From an uncultured Aquimarina sp. (GTDB lineage Bacteria > Bacteroidota > Bacteroidia > Flavobacteriales > Flavobacteriaceae), in NCBI GenBank assembly GCA_947496355.1, contig CANMCO010000004.1:186001-250000 (forward strand): a stretch of 64,000 nt of DNA. Reading direction: 5' to 3'. The translations under genes were made by a program, and so were the position numbers. The notes beneath the pieces were generated by a model. It did no database searches. It worked only from the letters and a program-made list of their open reading frames with translations, and had not been told where the DNA came from. Numbering within the stretch: the first letter of the stretch is position 1; each line of letters begins with the position of its first letter. This document shows positions 9,169-18,332 of the stretch, piece by piece.

Positions 9169-10053
9169 CTAACCTTGACCCATCATGAAGTTTTTTATTT
9201 CCTCCTCAGAAAAAACGGGATTGGCCCCTTCTCTACCCGCTACCATTGCCCCAATTGCACAGGCTCGATCAATAGCTTCTTGTGGTTTTTCTTTCTGAAG
9301 TAATCCTGAAATCAACGTTGCTAAGAAAGAATCTCCTGCTCCCACAGTATCAACTACTTTTACCTTATAACCACTATTGCTGTAAAAAATACCATTGTAA
9401 AACAAAGTAGCACCCTTACCTCCTTTGGTTACACAAATCTGATTTGTATTTGTATATACTGCAATGGCTTTTACTTGCTCCTCTAGTGTCGAAGTTATAA
9501 TTTTAAACTCACTACAAATCTCATCCAATTCTTCATCATTTAGTTTAATAAAATCCGCTTTCTTCATTAATTCTGAAAGTAGCTTTTCGTTATAGTGTGG
9601 TGCCCTTAGGTTAACATCTAATATTCTGAATTTCGCTTTATTCAATATTTGAAATAACGTATTTCTGGACACTTCATTTCGGCTAGCCAAACTTCCAAAA
9701 ATAATTGCATCAGATTGCTCTACTTCTTCTTCTATTATTTTTGAATATTCGATAAAATCCCAAGCCACGGGGCGATTAATCTCATATGTAGCGGTATTTT
9801 CATGATCTAAAGTCACCAATACCTCTCCTGTCTTATATTGTTTATCTACTTGAAATGTATGAAATGGAAGATCATGTTCTTTAACATAGTTCTTTATATC
9901 ATTCCCTAAAGCATCAGCCCCAATTCTGGTGATAATTGATGAATCTACGCCCATTGCATGTAATCGCAAAGCAACATTAAGTGGTGCTCCACCAATTTTT
10001 TTATGCCCTGGAAATACATCCCACAGTACTTCTCCGAAACAAGTGATTTTCAT
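9169..10053 (-). CDS. PfkB-family carbohydrate kinase (fructokinase-like)
   Basis: A 294-residue ribokinase/PfkB kinase. The N-terminal GxGEx pattern appears as CFGEVLWDVFP with KKIGGAPLNVALRL. The anion-hole and catalytic base signature is DTVGAGDSFLATLISGLL near residue 235. Length and sequence fit fructokinases. The substrate cannot be fixed; fructose or a related ketose is most likely. It is followed on the same strand by the isomerase-like gene. Confidence 0.87.
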   Translation of the reverse strand: MKITCFGEVLWDVFPGHKKIGGAPLNVALRLHAMGVDSSIITRIGADALGNDIKNYVKEHDLPFHTFQVDKQYKTGEVLVTLDHENTATYEINRPVAWDFIEYSKIIEEEVEQSDAIIFGSLASRNEVSRNTLFQILNKAKFRILDVNLRAPHYNEKLLSELMKKADFIKLNDEELDEICSEFKIITSTLEEQVKAIAVYTNTNQICVTKGGKGATLFYNGIFYSNSGYKVKVVDTVGAGDSFLATLISGLLQKEKPQEAIDRACAIGAMVAGREGANPVFSEEEIKNFMMGQG

Positions 10054-10160
10054 TGATTAGTTCTTTTATATTAAATATAATCTTTTTTCTTAATAACGGC
10101 TGTTTTTCATCACAGTATAGGTTATTGGGATACAACATCCATCTTCTTGCTAATATATGG

Positions 10161-10180
10161 ATTCCGGCCTACGCCGGAAT
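10161..10180. repeat. REP-like hairpin element
   Basis: ATTCCGGC-CTAC-GCCGGAAT is a perfect 8-bp hairpin, extended on the sides as GG..GAC. A degenerate copy lies at 46573-46592. Elements of this form are dispersed through many bacterial genomes and sit between genes. It is GC-rich compared with its surroundings. Confidence 0.65.
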
Positions 10181-10197
10181 GACAAAACCTACAGATA

Positions 10198-10234
10198 AAA
10201 ACAATCCCCAGTGGTTAACAACTCCCCTGGGGAT
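10198..10234 (-). terminator. Intrinsic terminator of the arginine/proline operon
   Basis: Arms ATCCCCAG (10204-10211) and CTGGGGAT (10227-10234) flank a 15-nt loop. On the minus strand the hairpin runs into TTGTTTTTAT. It lies 45 bp past the argH stop and closes the eleven-gene operon. Confidence 0.75.
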
Positions 10235-10278
10235 CTAGGCTGAAGCCAAAAAATTAAACTAACTCAACTTACACTCAA

Positions 10279-11556
10279 TTAAACTTGCTTCAGCTTCTCT
10301 TCTATATTTTCAAGACATAGATTATTGATACTCCCAATGTGACTGTGCTTTGTGTTTTTTTCAGGTTTATAATTTCCATTTTCAATATCCAACCCAATTT
10401 TCACATAGGCATCTCTAAATGACATTCCTTGCATCACCAATTCGTTTAATGTATCTACACTAAATAAATAGTCATATTTATTATCGTTTAGGATGTTTTC
10501 ATTCACCTTTACATTCTTTAGCGCATACATTGCCATTTCTAAAGATGCCTTTATATCCTGTATAGCGGGTACAATTCCTTCTTTTAATAATTGAAGATCT
10601 CTATGATATCCACTAGGTAAATTGTTTGTTAAAAGGGTCAATTCATAAGGTAATGCCTGAATCTTATTACATTTCCCTCTAATTAATTCGAAAACATCAG
10701 GGTTCTTTTTATGAGGCATGATACTGGACCCCGTTGTAAACTCTGAAGGGATACTCATAAAATCAAAATTCTGACTCATATACAAGCAAACATCCATTGC
10801 CAACTTAGAGAGTGTTCCTGCAACACTACCCATTGCAAAAGCGGTTGATTTTTCAGACTTACCTCTACTCATTTGGGCAGCAACTACGTTGTATTTTAAA
10901 GTTTCGAAGCCTAATTCCTTAGTCGTAAATTCACGATCTATAGGAAAAGAACTCCCATATCCTGCAGCACTTCCTAACGGATTCTGATCTACAACTTTTA
11001 AAGCTGCATTCACAAAATATAGGTCATCTACAAAACTCTCTGCATAGGCAGAAAACCATAATCCAAAAGAAGAAGGCATTGCTATCTGTAAATGTGTATA
11101 TCCTGGCAATAAAATATGCTTATATTTTTCTGCAGAATCCAGTAAATTTCTAGACAATTCTTTGACCTGTGATTTAATTTGTAACAACTCATCTTTTAGA
11201 TACAAATGCATTGCTGTCAAAACCTGATCATTTCGTGATCTTGCTGTATGAATTCGTTTACCTGCATCTCCAATTCTTTTGGTCAATTCGAATTCGATTT
11301 TAGAATGTACATCTTCAAACTGATTTTCGATCACAAAAGTTCCCTCTTCAATTTCAATGGAAAGGTTGTTCAATTCCATTTCAATACCCGAAATATCTTT
11401 ATCAGAAAGCAACTCTATTTTATGCAACATTTTTGCATGCGCCAAAGTTGCTTTTACATCATATTTTGCTATTACCAAATCCAACTGCCTATCATTACCT
11501 ACGGTAAACATATCTATTTTTTGATCTGTTGGTAATCCTTTATCCCAAAGTTTCAT
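10279..11556 (-). CDS. argH: Argininosuccinate lyase
   Basis: A 425-residue member of the fumarase/aspartase superfamily. The signature GSSIMPHKKNPDVFE sits near residue 278, with TARSRNDQV near 105 and LPGYTHLQIAMP near 150. It cleaves argininosuccinate to arginine and fumarate, the last step of arginine synthesis. It is the last gene of the operon, 22 bp after argE. It is slightly shorter than the 455-470 residues usual in proteobacteria, but all three conserved regions are intact. Confidence 0.96.
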   Translation of the reverse strand: MKLWDKGLPTDQKIDMFTVGNDRQLDLVIAKYDVKATLAHAKMLHKIELLSDKDISGIEMELNNLSIEIEEGTFVIENQFEDVHSKIEFELTKRIGDAGKRIHTARSRNDQVLTAMHLYLKDELLQIKSQVKELSRNLLDSAEKYKHILLPGYTHLQIAMPSSFGLWFSAYAESFVDDLYFVNAALKVVDQNPLGSAAGYGSSFPIDREFTTKELGFETLKYNVVAAQMSRGKSEKSTAFAMGSVAGTLSKLAMDVCLYMSQNFDFMSIPSEFTTGSSIMPHKKNPDVFELIRGKCNKIQALPYELTLLTNNLPSGYHRDLQLLKEGIVPAIQDIKASLEMAMYALKNVKVNENILNDNKYDYLFSVDTLNELVMQGMSFRDAYVKIGLDIENGNYKPEKNTKHSHIGSINNLCLENIEEKLKQV

Positions 11557-11578
11557 ATCTACGTTTTCTTACTACTCT

Positions 11579-12643
11579 TTAAACTATTCCTTCTAAAATC
11601 TTTATATACAACTCCACTCCTTCTTTGATTTCATCTACATAGATAAATTCGTTTGCAGAATGAGATCTAGTGGAGTCTCCAGGTCCCAATTTTAGCGATG
11701 GGCAACTCAAAACTGATTGATCTGATAACGTTGGCGAACCATAAGTGGTTCTCCCTAATGCGATTCCTGATTTTACAATTGGATGATCTTCTGGAATGGA
11801 AGATGAACCCAGATGCAATGATCGTGGTTTCACCTCAACATTATCTGGCATTGTCTTTTTCACTATTTTCAGAATCTCTTCGTTTCTATACCTATCATTT
11901 ACTCTAATATCAACTACCAAATCGCAATGTGATGGCACTACATTATGTTGGTTACCTGCACTAATCTGCGTAACAGTCATTTTTACTTTACCCAAGGCTT
12001 CAGATGATTTTTCAAACTCATAATTTTCAAACCATCTAATAACTTCTAAAGCATTATAAATTGCGTTATCATCGTTTGGATGTGCCGCATGACTTGCCGT
12101 TCCTTTTACAGAAACATCTAATACCAACAATCCTTTTTCTGCAATCGCTAATTGCATTAATGTTGGTTCTCCTACTATACCAAATTCAACATTTTTAAGA
12201 TGTTTTAAAACACTTTTCAGTCCTAATGGACCACTATTTTCTTCCTCTGCAGAAGCTACAATTACAAAATTGTATTTCAGGTCTTTTTTATCATAAAAAT
12301 GAGTAAATGTGGCAATTAATGAAACCAGACACCCTCCTGCATCATTACTTCCCAAACCATATAATTTCCCGTCTTCTATAAAAGCTTTAAACGGATCATT
12401 AGTATAATTTCCGTTAGGTTTTACCGTATCATGATGAGAGTTTAATAAAATAGTAGGCTTAGCCTCATCAAAGTATTTATTATATGCCCAAATATTATTG
12501 TTTTCCCTATTAAAAGGAATATCATGCTTGATGAACCAAGCTTCTATCAATTGAGCAGTCTCTTCCTCTTCTGATGAGAAAGACGATGTTTCTATCAGTT
12601 TATGTAATAATTCTATTGCTTGATCTGTTAATTCTTGTACCAT
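11579..12643 (-). CDS. argE: M20-family N-acyl-ornithine/citrulline deacylase
   Basis: A 354-residue zinc peptidase-like deacylase. LLNSHHDTV and GSNDAGGCLVSL give the first metal ligands, and ASAEEENSGPLG gives the catalytic Glu and next ligand; a lid/dimer domain spans about 175-290. In this operon it most probably removes the acyl group from N-acylcitrulline, because the carbamoyltransferase is the N-acylornithine type, although it is named ArgE in most annotations. It lies between argB (2-bp gap) and argH. Confidence 0.9.
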   Translation of the reverse strand: MVQELTDQAIELLHKLIETSSFSSEEEETAQLIEAWFIKHDIPFNRENNNIWAYNKYFDEAKPTILLNSHHDTVKPNGNYTNDPFKAFIEDGKLYGLGSNDAGGCLVSLIATFTHFYDKKDLKYNFVIVASAEEENSGPLGLKSVLKHLKNVEFGIVGEPTLMQLAIAEKGLLVLDVSVKGTASHAAHPNDDNAIYNALEVIRWFENYEFEKSSEALGKVKMTVTQISAGNQHNVVPSHCDLVVDIRVNDRYRNEEILKIVKKTMPDNVEVKPRSLHLGSSSIPEDHPIVKSGIALGRTTYGSPTLSDQSVLSCPSLKLGPGDSTRSHSANEFIYVDEIKEGVELYIKILEGIV

Positions 12644-12645
12644 TA

Positions 12646-13428
12646 TTATAAACTCAAAGTCGTGTGTTTGGTCGTGTTATCTTTAATAAAATCTGCGTTC
12701 GCGATGTGTACTTTGTTTACGTTCTTATGCAATGCATCAAAACAATTTTGAAGTTTTGGCAACATACCGTTTGCGATCACTTCTGCATCTCTTAATCGAG
12801 TATATTTTTCCAGATCGATATGTTCAATTACGGATTCTTTATCTTCTATATTTTCTAAAACACCTTTTAGTTCGAAACAGTAAAACAAAGACACTTCATA
12901 ATACTCGCTCATTGCAGAAGCGATTTCGGATGCTATGGTATCTGCATTTGTATTCAACAATTGTCCATTTGCATCATGGGTTAATGCACAAAAAACAGGT
13001 GTTATGTTTTGGTTTAAAAAGGTTTGTATTATGTTTCCATTTACTTTTAGAACATCACCCACAAAACCATAATCAACAAACTGTATAGGTCTTTTTTCTG
13101 CTAAAATCACATTACCATCTGCTCCTGTTAATCCCAAAGCATTACAATTTTGTTTTTGCAAGCCAGAAACAATAGTTTTATTCAACAATCCTGCATATGT
13201 CATCACCACAATATCAAGATTCTCTGCCGAAGTAATTCGTCGTCCATCAATCATTTCTGTTTTCACTCCCAATTTATCAGCAAGTTGAGTTGCGGATTTT
13301 CCTCCACCGTGAACCAGAATCTTCTGTCCATCAACTTTAGAAAAATCTTTTAGAAATGAAGCCAAAGCTTTTTCATCTTCTATGATGTTACCTCCTATTT
13401 TTGCTACAAGTAATTTTTGTTTCTTCAT
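12646..13428 (-). CDS. argB: Acetylglutamate kinase
   Basis: A 260-residue amino-acid kinase family enzyme. The phosphate-binding KIGGN is at residues 9-13, VHGGGKSATQLADKLG near 39-54, and LGLTGADGN and NADTIASEIA further on. It phosphorylates N-acetylglutamate (or its N-acyl counterpart). Tightly spaced with argF' (3 bp) and argE (2 bp). It lacks an obvious N-terminal extension of the type found in arginine-inhibited hexameric forms, so feedback control is uncertain. Confidence 0.94.
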   Translation of the reverse strand: MKKQKLLVAKIGGNIIEDEKALASFLKDFSKVDGQKILVHGGGKSATQLADKLGVKTEMIDGRRITSAENLDIVVMTYAGLLNKTIVSGLQKQNCNALGLTGADGNVILAEKRPIQFVDYGFVGDVLKVNGNIIQTFLNQNITPVFCALTHDANGQLLNTNADTIASEIASAMSEYYEVSLFYCFELKGVLENIEDKESVIEHIDLEKYTRLRDAEVIANGMLPKLQNCFDALHKNVNKVHIANADFIKDNTTKHTTLSL

Positions 13429-13431
13429 TTT

Positions 13432-14379
13432 TCAGGCCTTTTCAAGAATTTTCTTTAATACCAATTGAGCGGCATATGTTCTATTATTTGCTTGCTCGAT
13501 TACTATAGAGTTTTCACTATCAATTACTGCATCATCTACAACAACATTTCTCCTAACCGGTAAACAATGCATAAACTTTGCATTGTTCGTATGCTTCATT
13601 TTCTGCTCTGTAATTCGCCATGATGATTCATTAGGCAGTATTTTTCCGTAATCCGCATATGAACTCCAGTTTTTCACATATATGAAATCTGCATCCTTAA
13701 ATGCGTTTTCCTGATTGTAATCAATGGGCACCTCTTTAGTAATCTGACTGGCTAACTCAAATCCCACTGGGTGGGTAATTACAAAATGTGCGTCCGTGCG
13801 TTGCATCATTTCTACGAATGAATTTGCAACCGCCTGAGGCAAAGCTTTGGGATGCGGTGCCCATGATAATACAACTTTCGGTTTATCTGTTTTTTTATGT
13901 TCTGCAATAGTTATAGCGTCAGTTAATGCCTGTAATGGATGCCCTGTGGCGCTTTCCATATTTACAACTGGAATGGTAGCATATTTTATAAAGTTATTTA
14001 GTACTTTTTCACTATAATCCTCATCCCTGTTTTCTAGTTTAGCAAAAGCCCGTATGGCCAAAACATCACAATATTGAGAAACAACTTGCGCAGCTTCTTT
14101 TACATGTTCAGAATTTCCCTGATCCATCACTGTACCATCACCATATTCTAAGGACCATCCCTCGCCAGTAAAGTTCATAACAATTACATTCATCCCAAGA
14201 TTTAGCGCTGCTTTTTGTGTACTTAATCGTGTACGAAGGCTAGGATTAAAAAACAATAACCCTATAGTTTTATCCTCACCCAAAGTCTTATCAGACAAAG
14301 GGTTTTTCTTCATCTTAATCGCTTCATCAATCCAGTCAGAAAGCGAATCTATATCCTGTATAGAAAAGTAATTATTCAT
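13432..14379 (-). CDS. argF': N-acylornithine carbamoyltransferase (ArgF' type)
   Basis: A 315-residue aspartate/ornithine carbamoyltransferase family enzyme. The carbamoyl-phosphate motif reads NPSLRTRLSTQ rather than the S-T-R-T-R of true ornithine transcarbamylases. MNFTGEGWSLEYGDGTVMD and the C-terminal HCLPVRRNVVVDDAV are as in the Bacteroides succinylornithine and Xanthomonas acetylornithine transcarbamylases. It would therefore carbamoylate N-acetyl- or N-succinylornithine, giving an N-acylcitrulline for the ArgE-like deacylase. Which acyl group is used cannot be settled here. It overlaps proB by 8 bp. Confidence 0.9.
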   Translation of the reverse strand: MNNYFSIQDIDSLSDWIDEAIKMKKNPLSDKTLGEDKTIGLLFFNPSLRTRLSTQKAALNLGMNVIVMNFTGEGWSLEYGDGTVMDQGNSEHVKEAAQVVSQYCDVLAIRAFAKLENRDEDYSEKVLNNFIKYATIPVVNMESATGHPLQALTDAITIAEHKKTDKPKVVLSWAPHPKALPQAVANSFVEMMQRTDAHFVITHPVGFELASQITKEVPIDYNQENAFKDADFIYVKNWSSYADYGKILPNESSWRITEQKMKHTNNAKFMHCLPVRRNVVVDDAVIDSENSIVIEQANNRTYAAQLVLKKILEKA

Positions 14380-15166
14380 TATACACTGCTTTAGTTATTT
14401 TGGTAAATGCAATTTTGTTCAGAATTACATTTATCATAAAATCATCTTTTAGCCCATTTACTACCCAGGTTTCTATATCTGCTTTCTGAGCTATTCGTGC
14501 TGCTTCAATTTTAGACTTCATTCCACCGGTTCCATGAGATGAAATTTCAGAAGCAATTTCGCTTTCTAACGACTCAATATCATCTACTTCATTAATAGTA
14601 TCATAGGTATTATTCTCTACAGATTCTTTTGTACAAATCCCATTAGTATTTGTTGCTATTACCAATAAATCAGCCTTTAGTAAAGAAGCTGTTAGCCCTG
14701 CCAATTTATCATTGTCTCCAAACTGAATCTCATCTGTGGCAACAGTATCATTCTCATTAATGATTGGTATATAATTATTAGCAACTAGCACATTGATTGT
14801 ATTGACGATATTTTTTTTGGATTGTTCTCTTTCAAAATCTGAATAAGACAGTAAACACTGCGATGTTAATAACCCAAGGTCTCTGAAACTTTCTTGAAAT
14901 ATTCTCATTAAATGTGGTTGACCTATAGATGCCAAAGCTTGTTTCACATTAATTGCAGCCCCGTTACTTTCTAGATTTACAAATTGTTTGGCAACCGCAA
15001 TAGCGCCTGAGCTTACTATAACAAACTCATAATCATCTTGTAACGCAACTATTTGTCTACCAATATCCTCTATCTTACCTCTAGAGATATGATTAGTCCC
15101 TTTTGTAAGGACATTTGATCCTATTTTGAGTACAATTCTTTTTTTATCTGATTTGCCCATCTCCAT
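14372..15166 (-). CDS. proB: Glutamate 5-kinase, short form
   Basis: A 264-residue amino-acid kinase with LKIGSNVLTKG, VSSGAIAVAKQF, NENDTVATDEIQFGDND and TGGMKSKIEAA. It carries out the first step of proline synthesis. It ends after the kinase domain and lacks the C-terminal PUA domain of the roughly 370-residue enterobacterial enzyme. It overlaps proA by 23 bp from this start; a start two codons later is also possible. Proline and arginine genes share one operon here. Confidence 0.93.
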   Translation of the reverse strand: MEMGKSDKKRIVLKIGSNVLTKGTNHISRGKIEDIGRQIVALQDDYEFVIVSSGAIAVAKQFVNLESNGAAINVKQALASIGQPHLMRIFQESFRDLGLLTSQCLLSYSDFEREQSKKNIVNTINVLVANNYIPIINENDTVATDEIQFGDNDKLAGLTASLLKADLLVIATNTNGICTKESVENNTYDTINEVDDIESLESEIASEISSHGTGGMKSKIEAARIAQKADIETWVVNGLKDDFMINVILNKIAFTKITKAVYNE

Positions 15167-16340
15167 GTATATACCATTTATTTGTTACCAAGTGCTGCAA
15201 GCCTATTGGGCCTCTTTGATGCAATTTATCGGTACTAATTGCTAATTCTCCTCCTAAACCAAGTTGAAAACCATCAGTAAATCGCGTTGATGCATTATGA
15301 TACACAGCCGCACAATCTACAGATGACATAAAATTTTCTGCTTCTTCTTTATTTTTGGTTACTATTACAGCAGAATGCCCTCCGCTGTATTGGTTTATTT
15401 TTGAGATAGCCTCCAATCCATCTTCCGTTTCACCAATTACAATTTTATAGTCTAGAAATTCCTCATACCAAACAGCGTCACCCGATATTGACTTAACCTC
15501 TTCGTACTTTGATAAAGATGTATCCCCTAGTATTTCTACATCAAAATTCTTTAATGTAGTGATCAGGTTTCTAACAAAGTCTTCTTTATTAGGAAGGTTT
15601 TTATCTATCAGCACCTTATCTACTGCATTACAAGCAGAAATTTTATCTGTTTTTCCATTAATAATATTATCCAATGCAAGTGCTCTATCTGCTTCTTTAT
15701 GCACGTACACAAAATTGTTTCCTCTTCCGCTTACAATAACCGGGCATGTAGCGTGTGTTTTCACAAAATCAATTAACCTTTCTCCGCCTCTTGGGACAAT
15801 TAGATCTACTTTTTGCGTTGGTTTTTCAAGAAAACTCTGAGTTTCTTGTCTAGTATAGCTTAGATATTCTACCCAGTTTTTTGAAATATTATTCTCTTCT
15901 AAAGCCCGATGCCAGAGCTTAACAATTTCGAGGTTAGAGTTTAGCGATTCTTTTCCACCTTTGAGTAAAATTTTATTCCCAGATTTAAAAGCAATTCCAG
16001 CAGCTTCTATAGTTACATCTGGTCTGGATTCATAAATAATCAAAACTGTCCCAAAGGAGGCAGTTTTATTATAAACTTCCATCCCATTATCATGCATAAA
16101 CCTAAATCGTTCTACTCCTACAGGATCATTTTGAGTTGCTAATTGTTGTAATGAAGAGATCATTCCTTCAATCTTAATCACATCCACTTTAAGGCGATCA
16201 TACATCGCTTTATCGTCTCCTGAATAATTATTCAGATCTTTTTGGTTTGCATTAATAATAGCTTCGCTTTGTTGACCTACAAGAGTCAACATTCTTTGCA
16301 AAACAGAATTTCGTTGTTCTATACTTAGTATTATACTCAT
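15144..16340 (-). CDS. proA: Gamma-glutamyl phosphate reductase
   Basis: A 398-residue aldehyde dehydrogenase-superfamily enzyme. The regions YESRPDVTIEAAGIAFKSGN, LIVPRGGERLID, the catalytic Cys in TDKISACNAVDKVLID and the C-terminal RFTDGFQLGLGGELAISTDKLH/RGPIGL are all present. It reduces glutamyl phosphate to glutamate semialdehyde for proline. Start and stop overlap argD (4 bp) and proB. Confidence 0.95.
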   Translation of the reverse strand: MSIILSIEQRNSVLQRMLTLVGQQSEAIINANQKDLNNYSGDDKAMYDRLKVDVIKIEGMISSLQQLATQNDPVGVERFRFMHDNGMEVYNKTASFGTVLIIYESRPDVTIEAAGIAFKSGNKILLKGGKESLNSNLEIVKLWHRALEENNISKNWVEYLSYTRQETQSFLEKPTQKVDLIVPRGGERLIDFVKTHATCPVIVSGRGNNFVYVHKEADRALALDNIINGKTDKISACNAVDKVLIDKNLPNKEDFVRNLITTLKNFDVEILGDTSLSKYEEVKSISGDAVWYEEFLDYKIVIGETEDGLEAISKINQYSGGHSAVIVTKNKEEAENFMSSVDCAAVYHNASTRFTDGFQLGLGGELAISTDKLHQRGPIGLQHLVTNKWYIHGDGQIR

Positions 16341-17482
16341 AACCCTACTTTTTCCTGTATCAATACACTTTGTACAGCTTCTATAAACTGATCAATTTCC
16401 TTTTTTCCTACAGTAAGAGGTGGAAGTATTCTCAATAATTTTTTATTCATTGCGCCACCTGTGAAAATATGTTGATCATAGATTAATTTTTTTCGAAGTT
16501 CACTAACTTCAAAATCAAACTCTACCCCTAACATTAATCCTTTACCTTTTACTTTTTGAACACCCTCAAGACTACTCGCTTTAGATAAAAAATATTCCCC
16601 TGTTAGTCCTGCGTTATCAATCAGGTTTTCTGCTTCTATTACTTCTAATACTGCTAAAGCAGCAGCACAGGCCAAGTGATTTCCGCCAAAGGTAGTTCCC
16701 AGCATTCCGTAGCTTGGTTCTATGTGAGGAGCAATCAAAATTCCACCTACAGGAAAACCATTACCCATGCCTTTTGCGATCGAAATAATATCTGGAGTAA
16801 TCCCATGATGTTGATGTGCGAAGAATTTTCCTGTTCGCCCATATCCAGATTGTACTTCATCCAGTATCAAAACCACTCCAAATTCATGACATAAGATTTC
16901 TAATGTTGTAAAAAACTCTGTTGTTCCTTCGTCTAAACCTCCAACTCCTTGAATAGGTTCTATTATTACGGCACATACATCTCCTTTTTCTAATTCCGTT
17001 TTTACTAGCTCAATCTGATTTAACGGCAAAAAGGTAACATCTTGCTGATTGTTCAATGGAGCATTGATTTTGGGATTATCAGTTGCAGCCACTGCTGCAG
17101 AAGTTCTTCCGTGGAAACCATTTTTAAAGGCAACTACTCTAGATTTCTCAGTATAAAAAGATGCTAATTTTAAGGCATTCTCATTGGCTTCTGCTCCAGA
17201 ATTGCATAAAAACAATTGATAATCCTCATAACCAGACAGTTTACCCAATTTGTCTGCTAATTTTGATTGCAAGCCATTTTGAACAGCGTTAGAATAAAAG
17301 CCTATTTTTTCTGCTTGCTCTTTTAGTTTTTTGATATAATGAGGATGCGAATGACCTATTGAAATCACAGCATGTCCTCCATATAAATCCAAATATTCTA
17401 TTCCGTTTTTATCAACCACAATGCAGTCATACGCATTTACCGGTTCTACATCATAGAATGGGTATACATCAAATAGTTTCAT
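16337..17482 (-). CDS. argD: Acylornithine aminotransferase
   Basis: A 381-residue class III PLP aminotransferase. NSGAEANENALKLA binds the cofactor phosphate, and FKNGFHGRTSAA and ILDEVQSGYGRTG follow. The PLP lysine lies in ISIAKGMGNGFPVGG near residue 228, and LGTTFGGNHLACAAALAVLEV follows. It transfers the amino group to N-acylglutamate semialdehyde. It sits between proC (53-bp gap) and proA. Confidence 0.94.
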   Translation of the reverse strand: MKLFDVYPFYDVEPVNAYDCIVVDKNGIEYLDLYGGHAVISIGHSHPHYIKKLKEQAEKIGFYSNAVQNGLQSKLADKLGKLSGYEDYQLFLCNSGAEANENALKLASFYTEKSRVVAFKNGFHGRTSAAVAATDNPKINAPLNNQQDVTFLPLNQIELVKTELEKGDVCAVIIEPIQGVGGLDEGTTEFFTTLEILCHEFGVVLILDEVQSGYGRTGKFFAHQHHGITPDIISIAKGMGNGFPVGGILIAPHIEPSYGMLGTTFGGNHLACAAALAVLEVIEAENLIDNAGLTGEYFLSKASSLEGVQKVKGKGLMLGVEFDFEVSELRKKLIYDQHIFTGGAMNKKLLRILPPLTVGKKEIDQFIEAVQSVLIQEKVGL

Positions 17483-17535
17483 ATTAATAAATTATTGGTT
17501 AATTATTGTACAATTTTCACTGAGTACCTAATCAA

Positions 17536-18330
17536 CTATTTTATGGTGTTTATTTTTTCATAAGAAGCCATCACTCCTTTTATTACAGAGGAACTAAGTC
17601 CCTGATGTTCCATCTCGTTTAATCCTTCTATAGTACATCCTTGAGGTGTTGTCACTTTATCAATCTCGCGCTCTGGGTGGGTTCCGTTTTCGGCAACCAA
17701 AGTTGCTGCTCCTATTGCCGTTTGTACTGCTATAATCTGAGCTTCATGAGGATGAAAACCCATTTGGATTCCGCCTTGAATCATTGCTCTTAAAAACCTT
17801 AAAAAGAATGCTATCCCGCTTGCTCCAAGAACAGTGGCCGCTTGCATTAACCGTTCTTCAATGATCAAAGTCTCGCCTATAGTATCAAACATTTTTTTGA
17901 CAATTGTCAATTCCTCTTTAACATCTTCATTGACCGCTATACAAGTCATAGACAATTTTTTAGCCGCTCCGGTATTTGGCATTACTCGCACTACTTTATT
18001 GTTAACAACTACTTCATTAATTTCAGCAATCGATGTACCTGTTACTGTTGAAATTAAAATTTGATCATTGGTGACAACATCTTTGATTTCCTGTAATACC
18101 GCATCTAACTGTCTAGGTTGCACACAAAGAATCACCCACTTTACACCTTGTATAGATGCAATAATATCCTGTGATGTGGATACTCCAAGTTTTTCTTGAA
18201 CCTCTTTTAGATTGTATTTAGATTTATCTACTACTGTAATGTTTTCTGCTTCAAACAAGTCACTACTGGCCAATCCCGATATAATCGATTTTCCTAAGTT
18301 TCCACCCCCTATGATTGTTATTTTTTTCAT
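17536..18330 (-). CDS. proC: Pyrroline-5-carboxylate reductase
   Basis: A 264-residue protein with an N-terminal Rossmann motif (IIGGGNLGKSIISGL), VRVMPNTGA in the middle and the C-terminal signature region KVTTPQGCTIEGLNEME. It completes proline synthesis. The gene lies 2 bp after argC, showing that proline and arginine genes alternate in one transcript. Confidence 0.95.
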   Translation of the reverse strand: MKKITIIGGGNLGKSIISGLASSDLFEAENITVVDKSKYNLKEVQEKLGVSTSQDIIASIQGVKWVILCVQPRQLDAVLQEIKDVVTNDQILISTVTGTSIAEINEVVVNNKVVRVMPNTGAAKKLSMTCIAVNEDVKEELTIVKKMFDTIGETLIIEERLMQAATVLGASGIAFFLRFLRAMIQGGIQMGFHPHEAQIIAVQTAIGAATLVAENGTHPEREIDKVTTPQGCTIEGLNEMEHQGLSSSVIKGVMASYEKINTIK

Positions 18331-18332
18331 AT

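Noticed and set aside
10053..10238. Plus-strand frame of 61 codons at 10053
   Set aside because: It runs through the REP-like hairpin and the arginine operon terminator and shows no protein-like features.
14372..15166. Truncated proB pseudogene
   Set aside because: The kinase domain is complete; absence of the PUA domain is a normal variant.
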